Source of the DNA: Candidatus Hydrogenedentota bacterium
Lineage (GTDB): Bacteria; Hydrogenedentota; Hydrogenedentia; Hydrogenedentales; SLHB01
DNA: 64,000 bases
Assembly (NCBI GenBank): GCA_029552745.1
Contig: JAKPDK010000160.1
Location: 1 to 64,000 of the forward strand
Direction of reading: 5' to 3'
The position numbers and the translations under genes were made by a program. The notes below the pieces were generated by a model. The model made no database searches, had not been told where the DNA came from, and worked only from the letters and a program-made list of their open reading frames with translations. Position 1 is the stretch's first letter. Every line of letters begins with the position of its first letter. Below are positions 54,618 through 63,054 of this stretch, piece by piece.

Positions 54618-56087
54618 TTACGCTGTGGCCGCTTTCGGAGAATGAATCGTTTCTATTCCATAAAGTTGGCAAAAGGCTTCCACATCTCTTCGATGGTTAC
54701 CATAAAAAACAACTTGATGAAACCCAAGAACGTTTCTGACATCTTCCACGTCATCCATTTTAATCTCAACACTAGTGCGACAACCACCTGCGGGAGGCGT
54801 AGACACGTTCCCCACCACCGTGCCCGTATCCACAATCACTTGGTTCGGATTCTGAAACCTAACCAGAGTAACGGGCTGACCTTCCCGCCAGAGGACCTGA
54901 AGAGACACCCCTAAATTGGACTCCGCGTGTGAGCGCAAAATGAAGGGGACCGGCGGTTCTTCAAATCCATTCAGCCTTGTGCCGCACACACAGTGCGCCG
55001 CAATCAACACGTTCTTCACGGTTTCAGGCACCGGGTCATTCATAAAACCTGGTTTGTCAAAGAGGTAACTCGTGAGCATGAGGGAAATCGCGCCAAAAAC
55101 GTCCGCCTCACAACCGTAGGTAATACCCGCATCTTGAAAAAGGGACGCCGCCATACAGGGTGGTGTCGGCACATGCCGCTCGGCTACCATCCCTAGGCAA
55201 TCTGTCGTGACCGCATTGGCTTCCTCTTTTTCAATGAGACGCAGCGCCGCGACAAACGAGCGCGCCGCATTTATAAGGTCTTCGCGACTCGGCTCAACGA
55301 TTTTCTCCGCCTTCTTCCTCATGTCGCGAGCGATCTGTTTCACTTCATCTGTAACTGGGGTCGCGTCAAAAAGATTCGGAAGTTCGGAACGGGGCACATA
55401 GCGCACCCGAGTGCCAAGTCGTTCTAACACATCTTCTTTACGTTCTGCACCCGCCACAACTAGTAACCGCGATTCTTCAAACTGACGTTTCGCGCGCACC
55501 ATACGCAACGCCTGATTCAACGCACCGGTATCCAAGGATGAAATCACATATACACCGCTTCTACGGGAAATATCATGCACATGCCCTGTGAATGCGGTGC
55601 CGATGGGGGCAAAAATAATGGTAGGAATCCCCAGTTTGGTTACCGCCTCCGCCCAATGCCAAACTCCAAAATGCTGCAAGACTAAACACACGGCATCGGG
55701 CTTTCGTACCCCGAGGTCACTTACAAACGCATCAAGCCCTTGGTCATTTTCAATGGGCTTGTCCTCCTGTAACAAGGTGACACCCGCTCGATTCGCTGCC
55801 TGACACAAGGAACGGTTGTACTCATCATAATGCTTCTCCACATCGTAAGAGGCGCCCGGCCAGCCCAACCAATAAGGCGGGGGCAGACGCAACGACGCAA
55901 CCCGTACTTGAACCTTGGGTTTTGGACGATATGCCGTCGGGTTAAGTGCCCCCCGTAAGAATGTGTTTGATGTTCTTCCCCGCTGTTCTGCCGTGGCAAG
56001 TGGCGAAATCGCCGCCGCAGAAGCCATTGCCAAAAAACAACGCCGAGACAGTCGGCAACAGGAACAACCTCCAGATGTCTCTTTCAT
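54618..56087 (-). CDS. Tat-exported L-fucose/L-arabinose-isomerase-like protein
   Basis: 489 residues. CRLSRRCFLAMASAAAIS is a twin-arginine signal, preceded by a cysteine-rich stretch (GGCSCC). The rest resembles the L-fucose/L-arabinose isomerase fold: an N-terminal Rossmann-like region (VCLVLQHFGVWHWAEAV), and a C-terminal domain with TDCLGMVAERH, TYGCEADVFGAISLML and AHCVCGTRLNG. A glutamate and an aspartate in GCEADVFG fit the metal site. Export of such a protein is unusual for a classical sugar isomerase, so the true role may differ. TGAGGAGAACC precedes the ATG. Confidence 0.78.
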   Translation of the reverse strand: MKETSGGCSCCRLSRRCFLAMASAAAISPLATAEQRGRTSNTFLRGALNPTAYRPKPKVQVRVASLRLPPPYWLGWPGASYDVEKHYDEYNRSLCQAANRAGVTLLQEDKPIENDQGLDAFVSDLGVRKPDAVCLVLQHFGVWHWAEAVTKLGIPTIIFAPIGTAFTGHVHDISRRSGVYVISSLDTGALNQALRMVRAKRQFEESRLLVVAGAERKEDVLERLGTRVRYVPRSELPNLFDATPVTDEVKQIARDMRKKAEKIVEPSREDLINAARSFVAALRLIEKEEANAVTTDCLGMVAERHVPTPPCMAASLFQDAGITYGCEADVFGAISLMLTSYLFDKPGFMNDPVPETVKNVLIAAHCVCGTRLNGFEEPPVPFILRSHAESNLGVSLQVLWREGQPVTLVRFQNPNQVIVDTGTVVGNVSTPPAGGCRTSVEIKMDDVEDVRNVLGFHQVVFYGNHRRDVEAFCQLYGIETIHSPKAATA

Positions 56088-56169
56088 TGACGGTTCTCCT
56101 CACTTCCCCATTTCGGAGAGTTCATACTACTTACCGTGTCCCTGCCTCATAAGAAGGATGACCTAGCCT

Positions 56170-58998
56170 TCATGAATCCAACGCTGATCTGACCGCATGC
56201 GCTAGCTCAGAAAATGTGTAGGGCTTTTTCAGATACCGCGTGGTTCCCAGAGTCAGGATTTCTCTCACACGATCTGTCTCAGCAAAACCACTGACCACGA
56301 CCGCCTTTTGCTTTGGGTTGACCTCCAAGACTTTCTTATACGTATCTAGACCGTCTATCCCGTCTCCCAGCAGCATATCTAAAACAAGGAGATGCACCGG
56401 CTGCTTTTTCAAAAATTCGACTGCTGCCTCACCACTTTCGACTGCGTGAACTACATACCCAGTCATCTCCAACATTCTGGAGACGATGTCCCGCTGTTCC
56501 GGCATGTCATCTACTACTAGGACCGTCTCCCCTTTACCCTTCGGCAAATCAATGGGAGGCTTTTGAGAAGACGGCATTGCCTCACCGTGCACCGCTGGGA
56601 AATAAAGCCTAAACTTTGACCCCTGCCCTTCCCGGGTCTCAACCGTTACATAACCGCCACAATCCCGCACGGTGTTCCATACGACGGTCAAACCAAGTCC
56701 TGTCCCACTCCGCCCCATCACTTTTCTGGTGTAAAAAGGCTCAAAGATGTGAACGCGGTCAACTTCTGAAATACCGGTGCCCGTATCGCTGACTTCCAGC
56801 ACAACATAGTCCCCGGGTTTCACTTCACCCTCTTCGCTGCCAGATTCATTCACGAGACATCGATAGGTGCGAACACAGACCGTCCCGCCCTGTGGCATTG
56901 CTTCGCAGGCGTTTAAGACAAGATTCATCACGGACTTTAGAATGTGGCTTCCCGAAGCGCGCACACACAGCGTATCGCGTGTCATTTCACAATGCACCGT
57001 CACGGCAGGATAACTTTTCTTCATTTGTTCCAAATACGGGCTGTTTAAGTACTCGGAAATGATTTCATTTAGGTCAACTACTTCCATCCGAGCTACGCTA
57101 CGACGAGACAATGCCAGCAAGTCGTCAACGACGCCCGCTGCTCGCTCGCCGGCTTTCTTGATTGTCTCCAAAGACTTCCTAAGGGGATTGTCCTGGGTGA
57201 CACGCGTCAATAACAAGTCTGGCAACCCCACCAACCCGCAAAGTATATTGTTCAAATCGTGAGCAACACCGCCGGCGAGTCGCCCCAACGCCTCCATTTT
57301 CTCCGCTTGGGCGACTCGCGCCTCCAAACGTTTTAATTCAGTTAGATCGGTGACCAACACAAAACCACCATGCAAGTTCCCTTCTGCGTCGAACGCTAGA
57401 CTAGGCGACAGTAATGCGGGGATCGAAACCCCTTGGAAATTGCGAAGCTGAACCTCGAACGAGTGCCCGCGCTCGGAACCTTGTTTCACAAACGATTCAA
57501 ACGCTTCCTTGGAATCCGTCTCATCGAAGAAACGCAAAACCGGCTGTTCCAGTAGTTCCTGCGGCGCGCAGTTTAAAATCTCCGCCATACGGCGATTTGT
57601 ATAGGTAATGTGCAAAGTGGAGTCAACGCAGAACAACCCCTCGCCCAGTGAGTCGACCAGCTCTCGGTAAAGTCGTTCGCTACGCTCCAGCTTTAGATAT
57701 GCCTTTTTCCGAAAGAGCGCATTACCAATCACTTCTCCCGCAAAACGCAAAATGGAAAGCGTGCTTTCGTCCCATTCGCGCTCCTGCCGCACTGCATCAA
57801 AACCAATGAAACCAATGGTTTGTTTGCCAACAACTATGGGCACATTCAGAAGCGACAAAATGCCTTGTGCCTCCAATATCTCCTTTTCCGCACTTGCCTC
57901 CGGCGGTAAGTCGCGCACATGTAGCGCAATGGTTTTCTCCTTTTGAAGTTGGTCAATGAACCAACAATACTGCGCCGACGACAAATCCTGCAGATTGCGA
58001 ATCTGAGGGGAAATTCCTTCCCGACACCACTCGTGCGTATTGGAAAAATGTTGCCCGTCCTCCGAAAACTGGAATACATAACCGCGGTCTGCGTCCGAAA
58101 AAAGGCCTATTGCCTCCAAAGAGCGGTCGATGGCAGCGTCAAGTTCATGAGGTTCTATCAACACCAAGTCTGTCGAGATCGCTGTTACCAGACGATGAAA
58201 CCCCAACTCACGTCGTAAAGCGAGCTCCGCCACCTTTTGGTCAGTAATATCGTGAAGGACGACTACAACCTGTTCAGGCTGAGGCGTATAGACTGATATT
58301 TCGAAGTACTTTTTGAATTTTGGACTATATCTCTCGGCTCGCTGGGATTCTCCAGTCGCGGCAACGTCTACGAAAATTTGGAACCACCTCCTGTCCAAGT
58401 CCGGGAAAAGCTCCAAAAGAGTTTTTCCGAGCGCTTCTGCCTCTGGAATCCCCCAGACGTTTAACAACGCCGAATTGACTTCAACCACGCGACCGTCCAC
58501 CGGCTTACCAAATTCATCACGAATCACCTCCAGAACTAAGAAGCCATCGAGCATTTCATTAAACAGCAACCGATACCGTCGTTCGCTATTCTGAAGGGCT
58601 TCTTCTAGCAACTTTTCTTTTGTGATTTCTCGAACAACAACCTGAACTGCGGGTTGACCGCTCTGGGGATCACGAACGAGAAAACTGTCATGAATCGCCC
58701 ATTTTACATTTCCTTTCAAAGTAGTAAAGCAAGAAATGTAGCCGCGTACCTCCCCTTTATTCCGCGTCTGCAACCGTAACGTGCCCGGTGAACTATACGT
58801 TTTCATCAACTGTTCAATGTTTTTTCCGACGACTTCTATTTCTCCGTCCAATTCCAGCATACGTCGGGTGGTAGGATCCATGTATAAGACCGTGCCATCC
58901 ATGGCATACCGGTAAATCCCGATCTCTGCAAGCGCCAATGACTGGGCGATGGAAGACATATATTCCTGAGGATTGTCGAAAACAGAACCCACTCCCAT
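56170..58998 (-). CDS. Hybrid sensor histidine kinase (PAS-PAS-GAF-PAS-HisKA-HATPase-REC)
   Basis: About 942 residues, no membrane helices. Order by eye: PAS (about 15-130), PAS (135-260), GAF (270-435, ending IGFIGFDAVRQER...), PAS (440-560), HisKA with the phosphorylated histidine in GGVAHDLNNIL (about 580), HATPase with NLVLNACEAMP and EVSDTGTGISE, GTGLGLTVV. A C-terminal receiver domain has VLVVDDMPEQ, phospho-acceptor aspartate in LLVLDMLLGD and RYLKKPY. The ATG at 58998 follows CGGAGGG; the frame opens nine codons further upstream. A cytoplasmic or redox signal is likely. No partner regulator is adjacent, so phosphotransfer probably goes to a distant protein. Confidence 0.94.
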   Translation of the reverse strand: MGVGSVFDNPQEYMSSIAQSLALAEIGIYRYAMDGTVLYMDPTTRRMLELDGEIEVVGKNIEQLMKTYSSPGTLRLQTRNKGEVRGYISCFTTLKGNVKWAIHDSFLVRDPQSGQPAVQVVVREITKEKLLEEALQNSERRYRLLFNEMLDGFLVLEVIRDEFGKPVDGRVVEVNSALLNVWGIPEAEALGKTLLELFPDLDRRWFQIFVDVAATGESQRAERYSPKFKKYFEISVYTPQPEQVVVVLHDITDQKVAELALRRELGFHRLVTAISTDLVLIEPHELDAAIDRSLEAIGLFSDADRGYVFQFSEDGQHFSNTHEWCREGISPQIRNLQDLSSAQYCWFIDQLQKEKTIALHVRDLPPEASAEKEILEAQGILSLLNVPIVVGKQTIGFIGFDAVRQEREWDESTLSILRFAGEVIGNALFRKKAYLKLERSERLYRELVDSLGEGLFCVDSTLHITYTNRRMAEILNCAPQELLEQPVLRFFDETDSKEAFESFVKQGSERGHSFEVQLRNFQGVSIPALLSPSLAFDAEGNLHGGFVLVTDLTELKRLEARVAQAEKMEALGRLAGGVAHDLNNILCGLVGLPDLLLTRVTQDNPLRKSLETIKKAGERAAGVVDDLLALSRRSVARMEVVDLNEIISEYLNSPYLEQMKKSYPAVTVHCEMTRDTLCVRASGSHILKSVMNLVLNACEAMPQGGTVCVRTYRCLVNESGSEEGEVKPGDYVVLEVSDTGTGISEVDRVHIFEPFYTRKVMGRSGTGLGLTVVWNTVRDCGGYVTVETREGQGSKFRLYFPAVHGEAMPSSQKPPIDLPKGKGETVLVVDDMPEQRDIVSRMLEMTGYVVHAVESGEAAVEFLKKQPVHLLVLDMLLGDGIDGLDTYKKVLEVNPKQKAVVVSGFAETDRVREILTLGTTRYLKKPYTFSELAHAVRSALDS

Positions 58999-59212
58999 AG
59001 TGTTCCCTCCGGGCTTAACAGCCACGTCTAAGTATAATACAAAACTCTCTAATACGCCACATCCTGTTTTCCGTCCAGTGCCCTTGGCATATTTGGTTAT
59101 TTGGGATAGGTAGTAAGAGAAAAGACTTTAACCTAAGGTGGTGCAGGCATCTTGCCTGTGCGAGAATGTGCACTCCCCAGCCCTGCGTCCCCTTCACTGT
59201 GCATTCCGGCGC

Positions 59213-59351
59213 TGTCATTGCGACGAGTGCCGTCGGGCACGACGTGGCAATCCCCTTAGGATTTCGGAGATACCCTATTTCTCGTCCCCGTGCGCTGCGC
59301 GGTTAAGGGGATTGCTTCGTCGCTTCGCAGACTCCGCTCCTCGCAATGACA
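59213..59351. repeat. Inverted-repeat non-coding element (MITE-like), better copy
   Basis: The outer arms TGTCATTGCGA (59213-59223) and TCGCAATGACA (59341-59351) are perfect inverted repeats. Inner arms GCAATCCCCTTA (59247-59258) and TAAGGGGATTGC (59304-59315) are also perfect. The whole would fold into one long hairpin with side bulges. It occupies the centre of the 528-bp gap between the kinase and the methyltransferase-like gene. A degenerate copy lies at 18467-18611. No transposase is encoded. The rest of the gap holds no supported gene. Confidence 0.85.
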
Positions 59352-59526
59352 ACCGGGGAAGAACGTATAAGAAAAGAGGTTCGTCTGCGAACGTGTCTTC
59401 TCGAACGCAGTGCCAAATCTTTATGAACTTTTGCACCATCGAAAACATGCGCGGGTTTGTTGTATCCTAAACTTGACCGGTACCATTCGAAACGCTTGAT
59501 TCCACTGACAATCGAAGCGAGGCGCC

Positions 59527-60675
59527 ATGACGGCAAAAGAATGCGTGAAAAAGGTTATTAACTTAGAACCGGCCCCCTATGTACCGCTAGGGTTTTATGT
59601 TGTTGATTACGACATTGTGGAGGCGGTCATAGGCAGAAAAACCTACGTACGTAACAAGGTAAGAATGCAAATCGCCTATTGGGAAGGGCATCGTGACGAA
59701 GTGGTACAAAGCCTGAAAGAAGATACAGTCGAGTTCTTCACAAAAATTGACTGTTGCGACATTATTACCTTCAAAGAGGCACCTATCGTCCCACCCAAAG
59801 ACTATGAACCTCCCCGAGTGAAAAGATTGACCGAAAATACCTGGCAAGATGAGCGGGGTTGCATCTGGCAAGCGTCCACCCTTACGAATGACATATCCAT
59901 CGTTCATGTCCCCGACGAAATGAAAAAACTGCAGCCTCGTGTCGAAGACTACGATGGTCCTGTCAATGTCACGCCGCCGGACCCTTCCGTTTATGAAGCG
60001 TGCGATTATGTCATAGAAAAACTCGGGAAAGAACGATACATTGCGGGTACGACTGGCGGCTTGACAGCCATGGTTCACTTACCCGGAGAGAGCGGCGGTT
60101 TGTTAGGTTACTATCTCCTGCCCGAGGTAGTACATGCTGCGGCGCGGCGTTCCGTCGCAATTCAAAATGTGCAAGATGCGTGGAACATTCGTCCAGGACA
60201 AGATGCCGTCTTCTTCGAACAAGATATGGCGGCAAGCAAAGGGCCCATGATCTCTCCGGAGTTATTCCGTGAGTTTTGTCTGCCGTACATGAAAGAGCGG
60301 GTCTCGCGCGTTCGCAGTCTGGGGAAACAGGTCATTCTCCATAACTGTGGGAACAACCGGGTGCTGATGGACCAATTCATCGAAGCCGGCATCCAATGCT
60401 ATCAGTCGTTACAAAGCATCCCTGATATGGAACTCGGTGGGCTAAAACGCGACTTCGGAAAACACCTCGCTTTTTGGGGAGGAATCTCGCTTGAGGTGCT
60501 GCTGACGGGAACGCCCGATGATTGCAGAAAAAACGTTCGGCAAGCTATGGAAACGGGCGCACCAGGAGGCGGTTTTATCCTCGGACCTAGTCATTCCATC
60601 GCCAAGGGTACTCCATACGACAATTTTATGGCTGTTCTGGATGAGTACATGAGACTTCGCTACGCCTTCAGTTGA
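59527..60675 (+). CDS. Uroporphyrinogen-decarboxylase-family (URO-D/MtaA-like) protein
   Basis: 382 residues. The TIM-barrel fold of the URO-D superfamily is shown by AASKGPMISPELFREF, VILHNCGNNRVLM, LAFWGGISLEVLLTG and the C-terminal GGGFILGPSHSIAKGTPYDN. His and Cys in LHNCGNN match the zinc ligand positions of corrinoid-linked methyltransferases (MtaA/CmuA type) rather than true HemE. It may therefore move methyl groups from a corrinoid protein, but no corrinoid protein is nearby. GAGGCGCC precedes the ATG. The convergent neighbour ends 3 bp away. Confidence 0.88.
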   Translation: MTAKECVKKVINLEPAPYVPLGFYVVDYDIVEAVIGRKTYVRNKVRMQIAYWEGHRDEVVQSLKEDTVEFFTKIDCCDIITFKEAPIVPPKDYEPPRVKRLTENTWQDERGCIWQASTLTNDISIVHVPDEMKKLQPRVEDYDGPVNVTPPDPSVYEACDYVIEKLGKERYIAGTTGGLTAMVHLPGESGGLLGYYLLPEVVHAAARRSVAIQNVQDAWNIRPGQDAVFFEQDMAASKGPMISPELFREFCLPYMKERVSRVRSLGKQVILHNCGNNRVLMDQFIEAGIQCYQSLQSIPDMELGGLKRDFGKHLAFWGGISLEVLLTGTPDDCRKNVRQAMETGAPGGGFILGPSHSIAKGTPYDNFMAVLDEYMRLRYAFS

Positions 60676-60678
60676 GGG

Positions 60679-61701
60679 TCAGCATTTTTCGCAAAACCCC
60701 TCGGAGAAAAGCAACGCCAGCCCCGTTGATCCCCAAAATATGAGGTTCACAATGACAAGGTGTACCACTACGGCGCCGGCTATGGCCTCATAGGTCACGC
60801 CCCCGACCATATGCAATATGGTTCCTGCCGCGACATAAGGTATGCCGGTTGCACTGGGCGTCACCGGAGATATCGAAACGATGCCATGTAACGCCGAAGC
60901 AACGGCGACCACCCAGAAGCTCACAGCGAAACCAAACGCAGCATATAAAAAAACACCGGCGAAAACATCGATTGCCGTAAAAAGTAATGTCAAACTGGAT
61001 AGTAAAGGAATTTGTTTCCAGAATACTCTAAACTCAGCTAGGACACGAAGAAGTCTTTCCTGAACACCACCTACGCGTAGAGGGCTTCGATGAACAAACC
61101 TCTTTGCAAAATGAAGTGACAAAAAGAAAACAGCCGCACAAACGACAAGCAACAAAGTTGCCGAACCCCAAAACACGAGTCGAAACTTCTCAAGTTCAAG
61201 AGACACGAGCTTTTGGAACGGTATAAAAAGTAAGCCGCAACAACCCAGGAAGATTGTGGATAACGCCTCTATCACACGGTCTGTCAGAATCCAGGCACCA
61301 ACCCGCGTACTCCGGTAAAGAGGAAACACAAGCGGGAGGAATTCACCAAGACGCGCCGGAGAAAGATTCCCTCCGGCTTTAGAAAGGAAAAACAAAGACA
61401 CGGCACGTGCTTCACGGCCAAGAGCGACACGCCATTTCAGAGCTCTCCCCCACTCCGTCAATGCCTCCAACAGACACAATAAAACGAAATACTGCGGTGG
61501 AACATGGACGATGGCATTCACGATCCTGTCCCAACCAATGAAATAGACAGCAGCACCAAAAATCCCAATTCCAATCGCAGCAAAGAGCAAACTGCGCCCG
61601 GCATAGCCATTCGATTCGGGCTGTCCCGTTAAGGCTTTATCCCCTGAGTCTTTTGCCGATCTTTCCGCGGGTGTATCCATTGGAGTTTCACTCAAACCCA
61701 T
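60679..61701 (-). CDS. Flippase-like membrane protein (LPG synthase TM / UPF0104 family)
   Basis: 340 residues. A polar N-terminus of ~33 residues is followed by seven to eight membrane helices. KAGGNLSPARLGEFLPLVF is the family signature motif of the lysylphosphatidylglycerol-synthase membrane domain, and SPVTPSATGIPYVAAG is the second conserved motif. The C-terminal LPG synthetase catalytic domain is absent, as is usual for this stand-alone group, whose proposed role is moving lipids or lipid-linked sugars across the membrane. The ATG at 61701 or at 61680 is possible. Confidence 0.88.
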   Translation of the reverse strand: MGLSETPMDTPAERSAKDSGDKALTGQPESNGYAGRSLLFAAIGIGIFGAAVYFIGWDRIVNAIVHVPPQYFVLLCLLEALTEWGRALKWRVALGREARAVSLFFLSKAGGNLSPARLGEFLPLVFPLYRSTRVGAWILTDRVIEALSTIFLGCCGLLFIPFQKLVSLELEKFRLVFWGSATLLLVVCAAVFFLSLHFAKRFVHRSPLRVGGVQERLLRVLAEFRVFWKQIPLLSSLTLLFTAIDVFAGVFLYAAFGFAVSFWVVAVASALHGIVSISPVTPSATGIPYVAAGTILHMVGGVTYEAIAGAVVVHLVIVNLIFWGSTGLALLFSEGFCEKC

Positions 61702-62247
61702 GTTAAATCAAGTTTCAAACCAGATAAACAATATTTGTTCGTCCCATCCCTCAGACGCTTCTTGTTATGTTGCAAGAATAACTGCATTGGGATGAAAGTA
61801 TTCAGAAAGCCCTATGGAACATTGTACAGTATGCCGGAAAACATTGTGTGATTCTTTCAGTTAATCCACGAAAAGAAATAATTTGAAGACCTTTTACAAT
61901 AATCCTAAGGTCTCATAAAACAACGATACTTAATCTAAGCTGCTGGATAGAAGCCCTAAATCCGATGTTCCATACAATGTGGCGACATCTTCGTCTCACC
62001 GCTTCGATCCAGTAAAAAAATTTCTGAAGTTGTACTGCATGTCAAGCATTCCAACAAAAATTACATGAAAAGCCAATGCAAATTAGCTTAAAGAAAATTA
62101 AGCGTTTAGCTTTTATGTTTGACTCCCTTATGGGGTCGTCAAGAACTTGGAAATAAACCACTAGGTTCGCAATGTGAAAAAAGTTTTTGGTATAAAATCA
62201 GACCTTATCTATGATTGCCCAGCGGACGAAAATTCAAGGAGGGAAAG
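61702..62247. other. 546-bp AT-rich gap with one possible promoter before kdsA
   Basis: No supported gene or RNA. TGGTATAAAATC (62189-62200) looks like an extended -10 promoter 50 bp before the kdsA ATG. The region is visibly richer in A and T than the window average, and the same AT-rich look continues in kdsA and kdsD. Confidence 0.5.
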
Positions 62248-63054
62248 ATGACCATAGATTTCGTCCAAATAAGACCATTTTTTGCAATAGCGGGACCTTG
62301 CGTCATTGAAAGCGAGGAACTGTGCCTTGAAATCGCAGAAAAGGTAAAAGCTATATGCGAAAAACTGAGTATGCAATACATTTTTAAAGCGAGTTTTGAC
62401 AAAGCTAATAGAAGTTCCGTCAACTCGTTCAGGGGCCCGGGCATAGAAAAAGGGCTGGCGGTCTTAAAAAGAGTTAAAAACGACGTGGGAGTTATGGTAT
62501 TAACGGATGTCCATTCCGTGTCAGACGTAGAACTCTGCAAAGATGTCGTCGATGTGTTACAAATACCAGCTTTTCTATGTAGACAAACAGATTTATTGCT
62601 CGCGGCAGGCAAATCCAATTGTTGGGTCAACATAAAAAAGGGACAGTTTGTTAGTCCATATGATATGAAGAATGCTTACGATAAGGTTGCGGCGACAGGC
62701 AACAAAAAAATCATGCTGACGGAACGAGGAACTTTTTGGGGCTACAACAATCTCGTTAATGATTTTCGTTCGCTGCCGATAATGGCCGAAACAGGGGCGT
62801 TAGTCGTATTTGATGCAACACACAGTGTACAACTCCCGGGGGCGGGTGGAACCTGCTCTTCCGGTGAGAGAAGATTTATCCTACCATTAGCCCGGGCTGC
62901 TGCCGCAGTTGGAATTGATGGCCTGTTTATCGAAGTACACCCAAACCCGGACGCAGCTTTATGTGATGGACCAAACTCTCTTCCGTTAAATGAGGTCGAA
63001 AAGGTGTTAAGACAAACGAAGGAAATCTGGGAATATGTCAAAGGACTATCTTAA
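62248..63054 (+). CDS. kdsA: 3-deoxy-D-manno-octulosonate 8-phosphate synthase (KdsA)
   Basis: About 268 residues, typical for KdsA, which joins phosphoenolpyruvate and arabinose 5-phosphate to make KDO-8-phosphate for lipopolysaccharide. The ATG at 62248 has AAGGAGGG before it; the longer frame upstream has no start with a better site. Family motifs are IAGPCVIESEE, YIFKASFDKANRSS, VLTDVHSV, DVLQIPAFLCRQTDLL and DATHSVQLPGAGG. Asn or Cys in the metal site (CWVNIKKGQF, asparagine) would separate the metal-independent and metal-dependent types. The next gene overlaps by 20 bp. Confidence 0.96.
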   Translation: MTIDFVQIRPFFAIAGPCVIESEELCLEIAEKVKAICEKLSMQYIFKASFDKANRSSVNSFRGPGIEKGLAVLKRVKNDVGVMVLTDVHSVSDVELCKDVVDVLQIPAFLCRQTDLLLAAGKSNCWVNIKKGQFVSPYDMKNAYDKVAATGNKKIMLTERGTFWGYNNLVNDFRSLPIMAETGALVVFDATHSVQLPGAGGTCSSGERRFILPLARAAAAVGIDGLFIEVHPNPDAALCDGPNSLPLNEVEKVLRQTKEIWEYVKGLS

